From: Steromphala cineraria
Lineage: Eukaryota > Mollusca > Gastropoda > Trochida > Trochidae
Assembly (NCBI GenBank): GCA_916613615.1
Contig: OU744726.1
Coordinates: 67,724,764-67,788,763 of the forward strand
Length of the DNA stretch: 64,000 nt
Direction: 5' to 3'
Shown: positions 21,310-36,870 of the stretch, in pieces
Position numbering within the stretch: position 1 is the stretch's first letter
How the letters are laid out: each line of letters opens with the position of its first letter
Position numbers and translations under genes: made by a program
The notes under the pieces: model-generated
What the model saw: the letters and a program-made list of their open reading frames with translations, nothing else
Database searches by the model: none
What the model was told of the DNA's origin: nothing

Positions 21310-24300
21310 ATGTAGTATAGTATAGAAAGAGTATGTAACAGTGATGTCTTGTGTCCGATATCAACGTCGAGGACGGTCACAGTAAATGTAGTATAGCATA
21401 TTAAGAGTATGTAACAGTGATGTCTTGTGTCCGATATCAACGTCGAGGACGGTCACAGTAAATGTAGTAGAGTATAGTAAGGGTATGTAACAGGGATGTC
21501 TTGTGTCCGATATCAACGTCGAGGACGGTCACAGTGAATGTAGTATAGGTTCGTAAGAGTATGTAACAGGGATGTCTTGTGTCCGATATCAACGTCGAGG
21601 ACGGTCACAGTAAATGTAGTATAGCATAGTAAGAGTATGTAACAGTGTGTCTTGCGTCCGATATTAACGTCGAGGACGGTCACAGTAAATGTAGTATAAC
21701 ATAGTAAGAGTATGTAACAGGGATGTCTTGTGTCCGATATCAACGTCGAGGACGGTCACAGTAAATGTAGTATAGTATAGTAAGAGTATGTAACAGTGAT
21801 GTCTTGTGTCCGATATTAACGTCGAGGACGGTCACAGTAAATGTAGTATAACATAGTAAGAGTATGTAACAGGGATGTCTTGTGTCCGATATCAACGTCG
21901 AGGACGGTCACAGTAAATGTAGTATAGCATAGTAAGAGTATGTAACAGTGATGTCTTGTGTCCGATATCAACGTCGAGGACGGTCACAGTAAATGCATTA
22001 AGGTATAGTAAGGGTATATAACAGGGATGTTTTGCGTCCGATATCAACGTCAAGGACGGTCACAGTAAATGTAGTATAGTATAGTAAGAGTATGTAACAG
22101 TGATGTCTTGTGTCCGATATCAACGTCGAGGACGGTCACAGTAAATGTAGTATAGCATATTAAGAGTATGTAACAGTGATGTCTGCTGTCCGATATCAAC
22201 GTCGAGGACGGTCACAGTCAATGCAGTATAGCATAGTAAGAGTATGTAACAGTGATGTCTTGTGTCCGATATCAACGTCGAGGACGGTCACAGTAAATGT
22301 AATAGAGTATAGTAAGGGTATATAACAGGGATGTCTTGTGTCCGATATCAACGTCGAGGACGGTCACAGTAAATGCAGTATAGCATAGTAAGCGTATGTA
22401 ACAGTGATGTCTTGTGTCCGATATCAACGTCGAGGACGGTCACAGTAAATGTAGTAGAGTATAGTAAGGGTATATAACAGGGATGTCTTGTGTCCGATAT
22501 CAACGTCAAGGACGGTCACAGTAAATGCAGTATAGCATATAGTAAGGGTATGTAACAGTGATGTCTTGTGTCCGATATCAACGTCGAGGACGGTCACAGT
22601 AAATGTAGTATAGCATAGTAAGAGTATGTAACAGTGATGTCTTGTGTCCGATATCAACGTCGAGGACGGTCACAGTAAATGCAGTATAGTATAGTAAGGG
22701 TATATAACAGGGATGTCTTGTGTCCGATATCAACGTCGAGGACGGTCACAGTAAATGCAGTATAGCATAGTAAGAGTATGTAACAGTGATGTCTTGTGTC
22801 CGATATCAACGTCTAGGACGGTCACAGTAAATGTAGTATAGCATATAGAAAAAGGGTATATAACAGGGATGTCTTGTGTCCGATATCAACGTCTAGGACG
22901 GTCACAGTAAATGTAGTATAGTATAGTAAGGGTATGTAACAGTGATGTCTTGTGTCCGATATCAACGTCGAGGACGGTCACAGTAAATGTAGTATAGCAT
23001 AGTAAGAGTATGTAACAGTGATGTCTTGTGTCCGATATCAACGTCGAGGACGGTCACAGTAAATGCAGTATAGCATATAGTAAGGGTATGTAACAAGGAT
23101 GTCTTGTGTCCGATATCAACGTCGAGGACGGTCACAGTAAATGGAGTATAGCATAGTGAGAGTATGTAACAGTGATGTCTTGTGTCCGATATCAACGTCG
23201 AGGACGGTCACAGTAAATGCAGTATAGCACAGTAAGAGTATGTAACAGTGATGTCTTGTGTCCGATATCAACGTCGAGGACGGTCACAGTAAATGTAGTA
23301 TAGTATAGTAAGGGTATGTAACAGGGATGTTTTGTGTCCGATATTAACGTCTAGGATGGTCACAGTAAATGTAGTATAGCATAGTAAGGGTTTGTAACAG
23401 TGATGTCTTGTGTCCGATATCAACGTCGAGGACGGTCACAGTAAATGCAGTATAGTATAGTAAGGGTATATAACAGGGATGTCTTGTGTCCGATATCAAC
23501 GTTTAGGACGGTCACAGTAAATGTAGTATAACATCGTAAGGGTTTGTAACAGTGATGTCTTGTGTCCGATATTAACGTCTAGGACGGTCACAGTAAATGT
23601 AGTATAGTATAGTAAGGGTATGTAACAGTGATGTCTTGTGTCCGATATCAACGTCGAGGACGGTCACAGTAAATGCAGTATAGCATAGTAAGGGTATGAA
23701 ACAGTGATGTCTTGTGTCCGATATCAACGTCGAGGACGGTCACAGTAAATGCAGTATAGTATAGTAAGGGTATATAACAGGGATCTCTTGTGTCCTATAT
23801 CAACGTCGAGGACGGTCACAGTAAATGTAGTATAGTATAGTAAGAGTATGTAACAGTGATGTCTTGTGTCCGATATTAACGTCGAGGACGGTCACAGTAA
23901 ATGTAGTATAGCATAGTTAGAGTATGTAACAGTGATGTCTTGTGTAAGATATCAACGTCAAGGACGGTCACAGTAAATGTAGTATAGTATAGTAAGGGTA
24001 TGTAACACTGATGTCTTGTGTCCGATATCAACGTCGAGGACGGTCACAGTAAATGAAGTATAGCATATAGTAAGGGTATGTAACAGGGATGTCTTGTGTC
24101 CGATATCAACGTCTTGGACGGTCACAGTAAATGTAGTATAGAATAGTATGGTAATGTAACAGTGATGTCTTGTGTCCGATATCAACGTCGAGGACGGTCA
24201 CAGTAAAAATAAGTATAGCATAGTAAGAGTATGTAACAGTGATGTCTTGTGTCCGATATCAACGTCGAGGACGGTCCTAGTAAATGTAGTATAGTATAGT

Positions 24301-27300
24301 AAGGGTATGTAACAGGGATGTTTTGTGTCCGATATTAACGTCTAGGATGGTCACAGTAAATGTAGTATAGCATAGTAAGGGTTTGTAACAGTGATGTCTT
24401 GTGTCCGATATCAACGTCGAGGACGGTCACAGTAAATGCAGGATAGTATAGTAAGGGTATATAACAGGGATGTCTTGTGTCCGATATCAACGTTTAGGAC
24501 GGTCACAGTAAATGTAGTATAACATAGTAAGGGTTTGTAACAGTGATGTCTTGTGTCCGATATTACCGTCTAGGACGGTCACAGTAAATGTAGTATAGTA
24601 TAGTAAGGGTATGTAACAGTGATGTCTTGTGTCCGATATCAACGTCGAGGACGGTCACAGTAAATGCAGTATAGCATAGTAAGGGTATGAAACAGTGATG
24701 TCTTGTGTCCGATATCAACGTTGAGGACGGTCACAGTAAATGTAGTATAGCATAGTAAGAGTATGTAACAGGGATGTCTTGTGTCCGATATTAACGTCTA
24801 GGACGGTCACAGTAAATGTAGTATAGCATAGTAAGGGTTTGTAACAGTGATGTCTTGTGTCCGATATTAACGTCGAGGACGGTCACAGTGAATGTAGTAT
24901 AGCATAGTAAGAGTATGTAACAGTGATGTCTTGTGTCCGATATCAACGTCGAGGACGGTCACAGTAAATGCAGTATAGTATAGTAAGGGTATATAACAGG
25001 GATCTCTTGTGTCCGATATCAACGTCGAGGACGGTCACAGTAAATATAGTATAGTATAGTAAGAGTATGTAACAGTGATGTCTTGTGTCCGATATTAACG
25101 TCTAGGACGGTCACAGTAAATGTAGTATAGCATAGTAAGAGTATGTAACAGTGATGTCTTGTGTAAGATATCAACGTCAAGGACGGTCACAGTAAATGTA
25201 GTATAGTATAGTAAGGGTTTGTAACAGTGATGTCTTGTGTCCGATATCAACGTCGAGGACGGTCACAGTAAATGAAGTATAGCATATAGTAAGGGTATGT
25301 AACAGGGATGTCTTGTGTCCGATATCAACGTCTTGGACGGTCACAGTAAATGTAGTATAGAATAGTATGGTAATGTAACAGTGATGTCTTGTGTCCGATA
25401 TCAACGTCGAGGACGGTCACAGTAAAAATAAGTATAGCATAGTAAGAGTATGTAACAGTGATGTCTTGTGTCCGATATCAACGTCGAGGACGGTCACAGT
25501 AAATGCAGTATAGCATAGTAAGAGTATGTAACAGTGATGTCTTGTGTCCGATATCAACGTCGAGGACGGTCACAGTAAATGCAGTATAGCATAGTAAGAG
25601 TATGTAACAGTGATGTCTTGTGTCCGATATCAACGTCGAGGACGGTCCTAGTAAATGTAGTATAGTATAGTAAGGGTATGTAACAGGGATGTCTTGTGTC
25701 CGATATTAACGTCTAGGATGGTCACAGTAAATGTAGTATAGTATAGTAAGAGTATGTAACAGTGTGTCTTGTGTCCGATATCAACGGCGAGGACGGTCAC
25801 AGTGTATGTAGTATAGCATAGTAAGAGTATGTAACAGTGATGTCTTGTGTCCGATATCAACGTCGAGGACGGTCACAGTAAATGCAGTATAGTATAGTAA
25901 GGGTATATAACAGGGATGTCTTGTGTCCGATATCAATGTTTAGGACGGTCACAGTAAATGTGGTATAGCATAGTAAGGGCTTGTAACAGTGATGTCTTGT
26001 GTCCGATATTAACGTTTAGGACGGTCACAGTAAATGTAGTATAGTATAGTAAGGGTATGTAACAGTGATGTCTTGTGTCCGATATCAACGTCGAGGACGG
26101 TCACAGTAAATGCAGTATAGCATAGTAAGGGTATGAAACAGTGATGTCTTGTGTCCGATATCAACGTCGAGGACGGTCACAGTAAATGTAGTATAGCATA
26201 GTAAGAGTATGTAACAGAGATGTTTTGTGTCCGATATTAACGTCTAGGACGGTCACAGTAAATGTAGTATAGCATAGTAAGGGTTTGTAACAGTGATGTC
26301 TTGTGTCCGATATTAACGTCTAGGACGGTCACAGTAAATGTAGTATAGCATAGTAAGGGTATGTAACAGTGATGTCTTGTGTCCGATATCAACGTCAAGG
26401 ACGGTCACAGTAAATGTAGTATAGTATAGTAAGGGTATGTAACAGTGATGTCTTGTGTCCGATATCAACGTCGAGGACGGTCACAGTAAATGAAGTATAG
26501 CATATAGAAAGGGTTTGTAACAGGGATGTCTTGTGTCCGATATCAACGTCTTGGACGGTCACAGTAAATGTAGTATAGAATAGTAAGGTAATGTAACAGT
26601 GATGTCTTGAGTCCGATATCAACGTCGAGGACGGTCACAGTAAAAATAAGTATAGCATAGTAAGAGTATGTAACAGTGATGTCTTGTGTCCGATATCAAC
26701 GTCGAGGACGGTCACAGTAAATGTAGTATAGTATAGTAAGGGTATGTAACAGGGATGTCTTGTGTCCGATATTAACGTCTAGGATGGTCACAGTAAATGT
26801 AGGATAGTATAGTAAGAGTGTGTAACAGTGTGTCTTGTGTCCGATATCAACGGCGAGGACGGTCACAGTGTATGTAGTATAGCATAGTAAGAGTATGTAA
26901 CGGGGATGTCTTGTGTCCGATATTAACGTCTAGGACGGTCACAGTAAATGTAGTATAGCATAGTAAGGGTTTGTAACAGTGATGTCTTGTGTCCGATATT
27001 AACGTCGAGGACGGTCACAGTGAATGTAGTATAGTATAGAAAGAGTATGTAACAGTGATGTCTTGTGTCCGATATCAACGTCGAGGACGGTCACAGTAAA
27101 TGTAGTATAGCATATTAAGAGTATGTAACAGTGATGTCTTGTGTCCGATATCAACGTCGAGGACGGTCACAGTAAATGTAGTAGAGTATAGTAAGGGTAT
27201 GTAACAGGGATGTCTTGTGTCCGATATCAACGTCGAGGACGGTCACAGTGAATGTAGTATAGTATAGTAAGAGTATGTAACAGGGATGTCTTGTGTCCGA

Positions 27301-30300
27301 TATCAACGTCTAGGACGGTCACAGTAAATGTAGTATAGCATAGTAAGAGTATGTAACAGTGTGTCTTGTGTCCGATATTAACGTCGAGGACGGTCACAGT
27401 AAATGTAGTATAACATAGTAAGAGTATGTAACAGGGATGTCTTGTGTCCGATATCAACGTCGAGGACGGTCACAGTAAATGTAGTATAGTATAGTAAGAG
27501 TATGTAACAGTGATGTCTTGTGTCCGATATTAACGTCGAGGACGGTCACAGTAAATGTAGTATAACATAGTAAGAGTATGTAACAGGGATGTCTTGTGTC
27601 CGATATCAACGTCGAGGACGGTCACAGTAAATGTAGTATAGCATAGTAAGAGTATGTAACAGTGATGTCTTGTGTCCGATATCAACGTCGAGGACGGTCA
27701 CAGTAAATGCATTAAGGTATAGTAAGGGTATATAACAGGGATGTTTTGCGTCCGATATCAACGTCAAGGACGGTCACAGTAAATGTAGTATAGTATAGTA
27801 AGAGTATGTAACAGTGATGTCTTGTGTCCGATATCAACGTCGAGGACGGTCACAGTAAATGTAGTATAGCATATTAAGAGTATGTAACAGTGATGTCTGC
27901 TGTCCGATATCAACGTCGAGGACGGTCACAGTCAATGCAGTATAGCATAGTAAGAGTATGTAACAGTGATGTCTTGTGTCCGATATCAACGTCGAGGACG
28001 GTCACAGTAAATGTAATAGAGTATAGTAAGGGTATATAACAGGGATGTCTTGTGTCCGATATCAACGTCGAGGACGGTCACAGTAAATGCAGTATAGCAT
28101 AGTAAGCGTATGTAACAGTGATGTCTTGTGTCCGATATCAACGTCGAGGACGGTCACAGTAAATGTAGTAGAGTATAGTAAGGGTATATAACAGGGATGT
28201 CTTGTGTCCGACATCAACGTCGAGGACGGTCACAGTAAATGCAGTATAGCATATAGTAAGGGTATGTAACAGTGATGTCTTGTGTCCGATATCAACGTCG
28301 AGGACGGTCACAGTAAATGTAGTATAGCATAGTAAGAGTATGTAACAGTGATGTCTTGTGTCCGATATCAACGTCGAGGACGGTCACAGTAAATGCAGTA
28401 TAGTATAGTAAGGGTATATAACAGGGATGTCTTGTGTCCGATATCAACGTCGAGGACGGTCACAGTAAATGCAGTATAGCATAGTAAGAGTATGTAACAG
28501 TGATGTCTTGTGTCCGATATCAACGTCTAGGACGGTCACAGTAAATGTAGTATAGCATATAGAAAAAGGGTATATAACAGGGATGTCTTGTGTCCGATAT
28601 CAACGTCTAGGACGGTCACAGTAAATGTAGTATAGTATAGTAAGGGTATGTAACAGTGATGTCTTGTGTCCGATATCAACGTCGAGGACGGTCACAGTAA
28701 ATGTAGTATAGCATAGTAAGAGTATGTAACAGTGATGTCTTGTGTCCGATATCAACGTCGAGGACGGTCACAGTAAATGCAGTATAGCATATAGTAAGGG
28801 TATGTAACAAGGATGTCTTGTGTCCGATATCAACGTCGAGGACGGTCACAGTAAATGGAGTATAGCATAGTGAGAGTATGTAACAGTGATGTCTTGTGTC
28901 CGATATCAACGTCGAGGACGGTCACAGTAAATGCAGTATAGCACAGTAAGAGTATGTAACAGTGATGTCTTGTGTCCGATATCAACGTCGAGGACGGTCA
29001 CAGTAAATGTAGTATAGTATAGTAAGGGTATGTAACAGGGATGTTTTGTGTCCGATATTAACGTCTAGGATGGTCACAGTAAATGTAGTATAGCATAGTA
29101 AGGGTTTGTAACAGTGATGTCTTGTGTCCGATATCAACGTCGAGGACGGTCACAGTAAATGCAGTATAGTATAGTAAGGGTATATAACAGGGATGTCTTG
29201 TGTCCGATATCAACGTTTAGGACGGTCACAGTAAATGTAGTATAACATCGTAAGGGTTTGTAACAGTGATGTCTTGTGTCCGATATTAACGTCTAGGACG
29301 GTCACAGTAAATGTAGTATAGTATAGTAAGGGTATGTAACAGTGATGTCTTGTGTCCGATATCAACGTCGAGGACGGTCACAGTAAATGTAATAGAGTAT
29401 AGTAAGGGTATATAACAGGGATGTCTTGTGTCCGATATCAACGTCGAGGACGGTCACAGTAAATGCAGTATAGCATAGTAAGCGTATGTAACAGTGATGT
29501 CTTGTGTCCGATATCAACGTCGAGGACGGTCACAGTAAATGTAGTAGAGTATAGTAAGGGTATATAACAGGGATGTCTTGTGTCCGATATCAACGTCGAG
29601 GACGGTCACAGTAAATGTAGTATAGCATAGTAAGAGTATGTAACAGTGATGTCTTGTGTCCGATATCAACGTCGAGGACGGTCACAGTAAATGTAGTATA
29701 GCATAGTAAGAGTATGTAACAGTGATGTCTTGTGTCCGATATCAACGTCGAGGACGGTCACAGTAAATGCAGTATAGTATAGTAAGGGTATGTAACAGTG
29801 ATGTCTTGTGTCCGATATCAACGTCTAGGACGGTCACAGTAAATGTAGTATAGCATATAGAAAAAGGGTAAATAACAGGGATGTCTTGTGTCCGATATCA
29901 ACGTCTAGGACGGTCACAGTAAATGTAGTATAGTATAGTAAGGGTATGTAACAGTGATGTCTTGTGTCCGATATCAACGTCGAGGACGGTCACAGTAAAT
30001 GTAGTATAGCATAGTAAGAGTATGTAACAGTGATGTCTTGTGTCCGATATCAACGTCGAGGACGGTCACAGTAAATGCAGTATAGCATATAGTAAGGGTA
30101 TGTAACAAGGATGTCTTGTGTCCGATATCAACGTCGAGGACGGTCACAGTAAATGGAGTATAGCATAGTGAGAGTATGTAACAGTGATGTCTTGTGTCCG
30201 ATATCAACGTCGAGGACGGTCACAGTAAATGCAGTATAGCACAGTAAGAGTATGTAACAGTGATGTCTTGTGTCCGATATCAACGTCGAGGACGGTCACA

Positions 30301-33300
30301 GTAAATGTAGTATAGTATAGTAAGGGTATGTAACAGGGATGTTTTGTGTCCGATATTAACGTCTAGGATGGTCACAGTAAATGTAGTATAGCATAGTAAG
30401 GGTTTGTAACAGTGATGTCTTGTGTCCGATATCAACGTCGAGGACGGTCACAGTAAATGCAGTATAGTATAGTAAGGGTATATAACAGGGATGTCTTGTG
30501 TCCGATATCAACGTTTAGGACGGTCACAGTAAATGTAGTATAACATCGTAAGGGTTTGTAACAGTGATGTCTTGTGTCCGATATTAACGTCTAGGACGGT
30601 CACAGTAAATGTAGTATAGTATAGTAAGGGTATGTAACAGTGATGTCTTGTGTCCGATATCAACGTCGAGGACGGTCACAGTAAATGCAGTACAGCATAG
30701 TAAGGGTATGAAACAGTGATGTCTTGTGTCCGATATCAACGTCGAGGATGGTCACAGTAAATGCAGTATAGTATAGTAAGGGTATATAACAGGGATCTCT
30801 TGTGTCCTATATCAACGTCGAGGACGGTCACAGTAAATGTAGTATAGTATAGTAAGAGTATGTAACAGTGATGTCTTGTGTCCGATATTAACGTCGAGGA
30901 CGGTCACAGTAAATGTAGTATAGCATAGTTAGAGTATGTAACAGTGATGTCTTGTGTAAGATATCAACGTCAAGGACGGTCACAGTAAATGTAGTATAGT
31001 ATAGTAAGGGTATGTAACACTGATGTCTTGTGTCCGATATCAACGTCGAGGACGGTCACAGTAAATGAAGTATAGCATATAGTAAGGGTATGTAACAGGG
31101 ATGTCTTGTGTCCGATATCAACGTCTTGGACGGTCACAGTAAATGTAGTATAGAATAGTATGGTAATGTAACAGTGATGTCTTGTGTCCGATATCAACGT
31201 CGAGGACGGTCACAGTAAAAATAAGTATAGCATAGTAAGAGTATGTAACAGTGATGTCTTGTGTCCGATATCAACGTCGAGGACGGTCCTAGTAAATGTA
31301 GTATAGTATAGTAAGGGTATGTAACAGGGATGTTTTGTGTCCGATATTAACGTCTAGGATGGTCACAGTAAATGTAGTATAGCATAGTAAGGGTTTGTAA
31401 CAGTGATGTCTTGTGTCCGATATCAACGTCGAGGACGGTCACAGTAAATGCAGTATAGTATAGTAAGGGTATATAACAGGGATGTCTTGTGTCCGATATC
31501 AACGTTTAGGACGGTCACAGTAAATGTAGTATAACATAGTAAGGGTTTGTAACAGTGATGTCTTGTGTCCGATATTACCGTCTAGGACGGTCACAGTAAA
31601 TGTAGTATAGTATAGTAAGGGTATGTAACAGTGATGTCTTGTGTCCGATATCAACGTCGAGGACGGTCACAGTAAATGCAGTATAGCATAGTAAGGGTAT
31701 GAAACAGTGATGTCTTGTGTCCGATATCAACGTTGAGGACGGTCACAGTAAATGTAGTATAGCATAGTAAGAGTATGTAACAGGGATGTCTTGTGTCCGA
31801 TATTAACGTCTAGGACGGTCACAGTAAATGTAGTATAGCATAGTAAGGGTTTGTAACAGTGATGTCTTGTGTCCGATATTAACGTCGAGGACGGTCACAG
31901 TGAATGTAGTATAGCATAGTAAGAGTATGTAACAGTGATGTCTTGTGTCCGATATCAACGTCGAGGACGGTCACAGTAAATGCAGTATAGTATAGTAAGG
32001 GTATATAACAGGGATCTCTTGTGTCCGATATCAACGTCGAGGACGGTCACAGTAAATGCAGTATAGTATAGTAAGGGTATATAACAGGGATCTCTTGTGT
32101 CCGATATCAACGTCGAGGACGGTCACAGTAAATATAGTATAGTATAGTAAGAGTATGTAACAGTGATGTCTTGTGTCCGATATTAACGTCTAGGACGGTC
32201 ACAGTAAATGTAGTATAGCATAGTAAGAGTATGTAACAGTGATGTCTTGTGTAAGATATCAACGTCAAGGACGGTCACAGTAAATGTAGTATAGTATAGT
32301 AAGGGTTTGTAACAGTGATGTCTTGTGTCCGATATCAACGTCGAGGACGGTCACAGTAAATGAAGTATAGCATATAGTAAGGGTATGTAACAGGGATGTC
32401 TTGTGTCCGATATCAACGTCTTGGACGGTCACAGTAAATGTAGTATAGAATAGTATGGTAATGTAACAGTGATGTCTTGTGTCCGATATCAACGTCGAGG
32501 ACGGTCACAGTAAAAATAAGTATAGCATAGTAAGAGTATGTAACAGTGATGTCTTGTGTCCGATATCAACGTCGAGGACGGTCACAGTAAATGTAGTATA
32601 GTATAGTAAGGGTATGTAACAGGGATGTCTTGTGTCCGATATTAACGTCTAGGATGGTCACAGTAAATGTAGTATAGTATAGTAAGAGTATGTAACAGTT
32701 ATGTCTAGTGTCCGATATCAACGTCGAGGACGGTCACAGTAAATGTAGTATAGCATAGTAAGAGTATGTAACAGTGATGTCTTGTGTCCGATATCAACGT
32801 CGAGGACGGTCACAGTAAATGCAGTATAGCATAGTAAGAGTATGTAACAGTGATGTCTTGTGTCCGATATCAACGTCGAGGACGGTCCTAGTAAATGTAG
32901 TATAGTATAGTAAGGGTATGTAACAGGGATGTCTTGTGTCCGATATTAACGTCTAGGATGGTCACAGTAAATGTAGTATAGTATAGTAAGAGTATGTAAC
33001 AGTGTGTCTTGTGTCCGATATCAACGGCGAGGACGGTCACAGTGTATGTAGTATAGCATAGTAAGAGTATGTAACAGTGATGTCTTGTGTCCGATATCAA
33101 CGTCGAGGACGGTCACAGTAAATGCAGTATAGTATAGTAAGGGTATATAACAGGGATGTCTTGTGTCCGATATCAACGTTTAGGACGGTCACAGTAAATG
33201 TGGTATAGCATAGTAAGGGCTTGTAACAGTGATGTCTTGTGTCCGATATTAACGTCTAGGACGGTCACAGTAAATGTAGTATAGTATAGTAAGGGTATGT

Positions 33301-34490
33301 AACAGTGATGTCTTGTGTCCGATATCAACGTCGAGGACGGTCACAGTAAATGCAGTATAGCATAGTAAGGGTATGAAACAGTGATGTCTTGTGTCCGATA
33401 TCAACGTCGAGGACGGTCACAGTAAATGTAGTATAGCATAGTAAGAGTATGTAACAGAGATGTCTTGTGTCCGATATTAACGTCTAGGACGGTCACAGTA
33501 AATGTAGTATAGCATAGTAAGGGTTTGTAACAGTGATGTCTTGTGTCCGATATTAACGTCGAGGACGGTCACAGTGAATGTAGTATAGCATTGTAAGAGT
33601 ATGTAACAGTGATGTCTTGTGTCCGATATCAACGTCGAGGACGGTCACAGTAAATGCAGTATAGTATAGTAAGGGTATATGACAGGGATCTCTTGTGTCC
33701 GATATCAACGTCGAGGACGGTCACAGTAAATGTAGTATAGTATAGTAAGAGTATGTAACAGTGATGTCTTGTGTCCGATATTAACGTCTAGGACGGTCAC
33801 AGTAAATGTAGTATAGCATAGTAAGGGTATGTAACAGTGATGTCTTGTGTCCGATATCAACGTCAAGGACGGTCACAGTAAATGTAGTATAGTATAGTAA
33901 GGGTATGTAACAGTGATGTCTTGTGTCCGATATCAACGTCGAGGACGGTCACAGTAAATGAAGTATAGCATATAGAAAGGGTATGTAACAGGGATGTCTT
34001 GTGTCCGATATCAACGTCTTGGACGGTCACAGTAAATGTAGTATAGAATAGTAAGGTAATGTAACAGTGATGTCTTGAGTCCGATATCAACGTCGAGGAC
34101 GGTCACAGTAAAAATAAGTATAGCATAGTAAGAGTATGTAACAGTGATGTCTTGTGTCCGATATCAACGTCGAGGACGGTCACAGTAAATGTAGTATAGT
34201 ATAGTAAGGGTATGTAACAGGGATGTCTTGTGTCCGATATTAACGTCTAGGATGGTCACAGTAAATGTAGGATAGTATAGTAAGAGTATGTAACAGTGTG
34301 TCTTGTGTCCGATATCAACGGCGAGGACGGTCACAGTGTATGTAGTATAGCATAGTAAGAGTATGTAACGGGGATGTCTTGTGTCCGATATTAACGTCTA
34401 GGACGGTCACAGTAAATGTAGTATAGCATAGTAAGGGTTTGTAACAGTGATGTCTTGTGTCCGATATTAACGTCGAGGACGGTCACAGTG
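21310..34490. repeat. Higher-order duplication: 21.3-27.0 kb repeated as 27.0-34.5 kb
   Basis: Rare unit variants recur at fixed offsets. 'attaaggtatag' at 21,996 and 27,710 and 'ataacatcgtaag' at 23,529 and 29,243 are both 5,714 bp apart. Further right the offset rises to 7,012, 7,088, 7,240 and 7,468, because copy two gained a 1,298-bp internal duplication (28.1-29.4 kb to 29.4-30.7 kb) and a few single units. The copies are nearly identical, so the event is recent. Confidence 0.85.
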
Positions 34491-36870
34491 AATGTAGTAT
34501 AGCATAGTAAGAGTATGTAACAGTGATGTCTTGTGTCCGATATCAACGTCGAGGACGGTCACAGTAAATGCAGTATAGTATAGTAAGGGTATATAACAGG
34601 GATCTCTTGTGTCCGATATCAACGTCGAGGACGGTCACAGTAAATGTAGTATAGTATAGTAAGAGTATGTAACAGTGATGTCTTGTGTCCGATATTAACG
34701 TCTAGGACGGTCACAGTAAATGTAGTATAGCATAGTAAGAGTATGTAACAGTGATGTCTTGTGTAAGATATCAACGTCAAGGACGGTCACAGTAAATGTA
34801 GTATAGTATAGTAAGGGTTTGTAACAGTGATGTCTTGTGTCCGATATCAACGTCGAGGACGGTCACAGTAAATGAAGTATAGCATATAGTAAGGGTATGT
34901 AACAGGGATGTCTTGTGTCCGATATCAACGTCTTTGACGGTCACAGTAAATGTAGTATAGAATAGTATGGTAATGTAACAGTGATGTCTTGTGTCCGATA
35001 TCAACGTCGAGGACGGTCACAGTAAAAATAAGTATAGCATAGTAAGAGTATGTAACAGTGATGTCTTGTGTCCGATATCAACGTCGAGGACGGTCACAGT
35101 AAATGTAGTATAGTATAGTAAGGGTATGTAACAGGGATGTCTTGTGTCCGATATTAACGTCTAGGATGGTCACAGTAAATGTAGTATAGTATAGTAAGAG
35201 TATGTAACAGTTATGTCTAGTGTCCGATATCAACGTCGAGGACGGTCACAGTAAATGTAGTATAGCATAGTAAGAGTATGTAACAGTGATGTCTTGTGTC
35301 CGATATCAACGTCGAGGACGGTCACAGTAAATGCAGTATAGCATAGTAAGAGTATGTAACAGTGATGTCTTGTGTCCGATATCAACGTCGAGGACGGTCC
35401 TAGTAAATGTAGTATAGTATAGTAAGGGTATGTAACAGGGATGTCTTGTGTCCGATATTAACGTCTAGGATGGTCACAGTAAATGTAGTATAGTATAGTA
35501 AGAGTATGTAACAGTGTGTCTTGTGTCCGATATCAACGGCGAGGACGGTCACAGTGTATGTAGTATAGCATAGTAAGAGTATGTAACAGTGATGTCTTGT
35601 GTCCGATATCAACGTCGAGGACGGTCACAGTAAATGCAGTATAGTATAGTAAGGGTATATAACAGGGATGTCTTGTGTCCGATATCAACGTTTAGGACGG
35701 TCACAGTAAATGTGGTATAGCATAGTAAGGGTTTGTAACAGTGATGTCTTGTGTCCGATATCAACGTCTAGGACGGTCACAGTAAATGTAGTATAGCATA
35801 GTAAGGGTATGTAACAGTGATGTCTTGTGTCCGATATCAACGTCGAGGACGGTCACAGTAAATGCAGTATAGCATAGTAAGGGTATGAAACAGTGATGTC
35901 TTGTGTCCGATATCAACGTCGAGGACGGTCACAGTAAATGTAGTATAGCATAGTAAGAGTATGTAACAGAGATGTCTTGTGTCCGATATTAACGTCTAGG
36001 ACGGTCACAGTAAATGTAGTATAGCATAGTAAGGGTTTGTAACAGTGATGTCTTGTGTCCGATATTAACGTCGAGGACGGTCACAGTGAATGTAGTATAG
36101 CATAGTAAGAGTATGTAACAGTGATGTCTTGTGTCCGATATCAACGTCGAGGACGGTCACAGTAAATGCAGTATAGTATAGTAAGGGTATATGACAGGGA
36201 TCTCTTGTGTCCGATATCAACGTCGAGGACGGTCACAGTAAATGTAGTATAGTATAGTAAGAGTATGTAACAGTGATGTCTTGTGTCCGATATTAACGTC
36301 TAGGACGGTCACAGTAAATGTAGTATAGCATAGTAAGGGTATGTAACAGTGATGTCTTGTGTCCGATATCAACGTCAAGGACGGTCACAGTAAATGTAGT
36401 ATAGTATAGTAAGGGTATGTAACAGTGATGTCTTGTGTCCGATATCAACGTCGAGGACGGTCACAGTAAATGAAGTATAGCATATAGTAAAGGTATGTAA
36501 CAGGGATGTCTTGTGTCCGATATCAACGTCTTGGACGGTCACAGTAAATGTAGTATAGAATAGTAAGGTAATGTAACAGTGATGTCTTGAGTCCGATATC
36601 AACGTCGAGGACGGTCACAGTAAAAATAAGTATAGCATAGTAAGAGTATGTAACAGTGATGTCTTGTGTCCGATATCAACGTCGAGGACGGTCACAGTAA
36701 ATGTAGTATAGTATAGTAAGGGTATGTAACAGGGATGTCTTGTGTCCGATATTAACGTCTAGGATGGTCACAGTAAATGTAGTATAGTATAGTAAGAGTA
36801 TGTAACAGTGTGTCTTGTGTCCGATATCAACGGCGAGGACGGTCACAGTGTATGTAGTATAGCATATTAA
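31980..36870. repeat. Higher-order duplication, offset 2,512 bp
   Basis: The block at about 31,980-34,360 recurs at about 34,500-36,870. Marker units agree at 32,265/34,777, 32,888/35,400 and 33,863/36,375, all 2,512 bp apart. Rare variants 'gttatgtctagtg' and 'caacggcgagg' keep the same order in both. Confidence 0.85.
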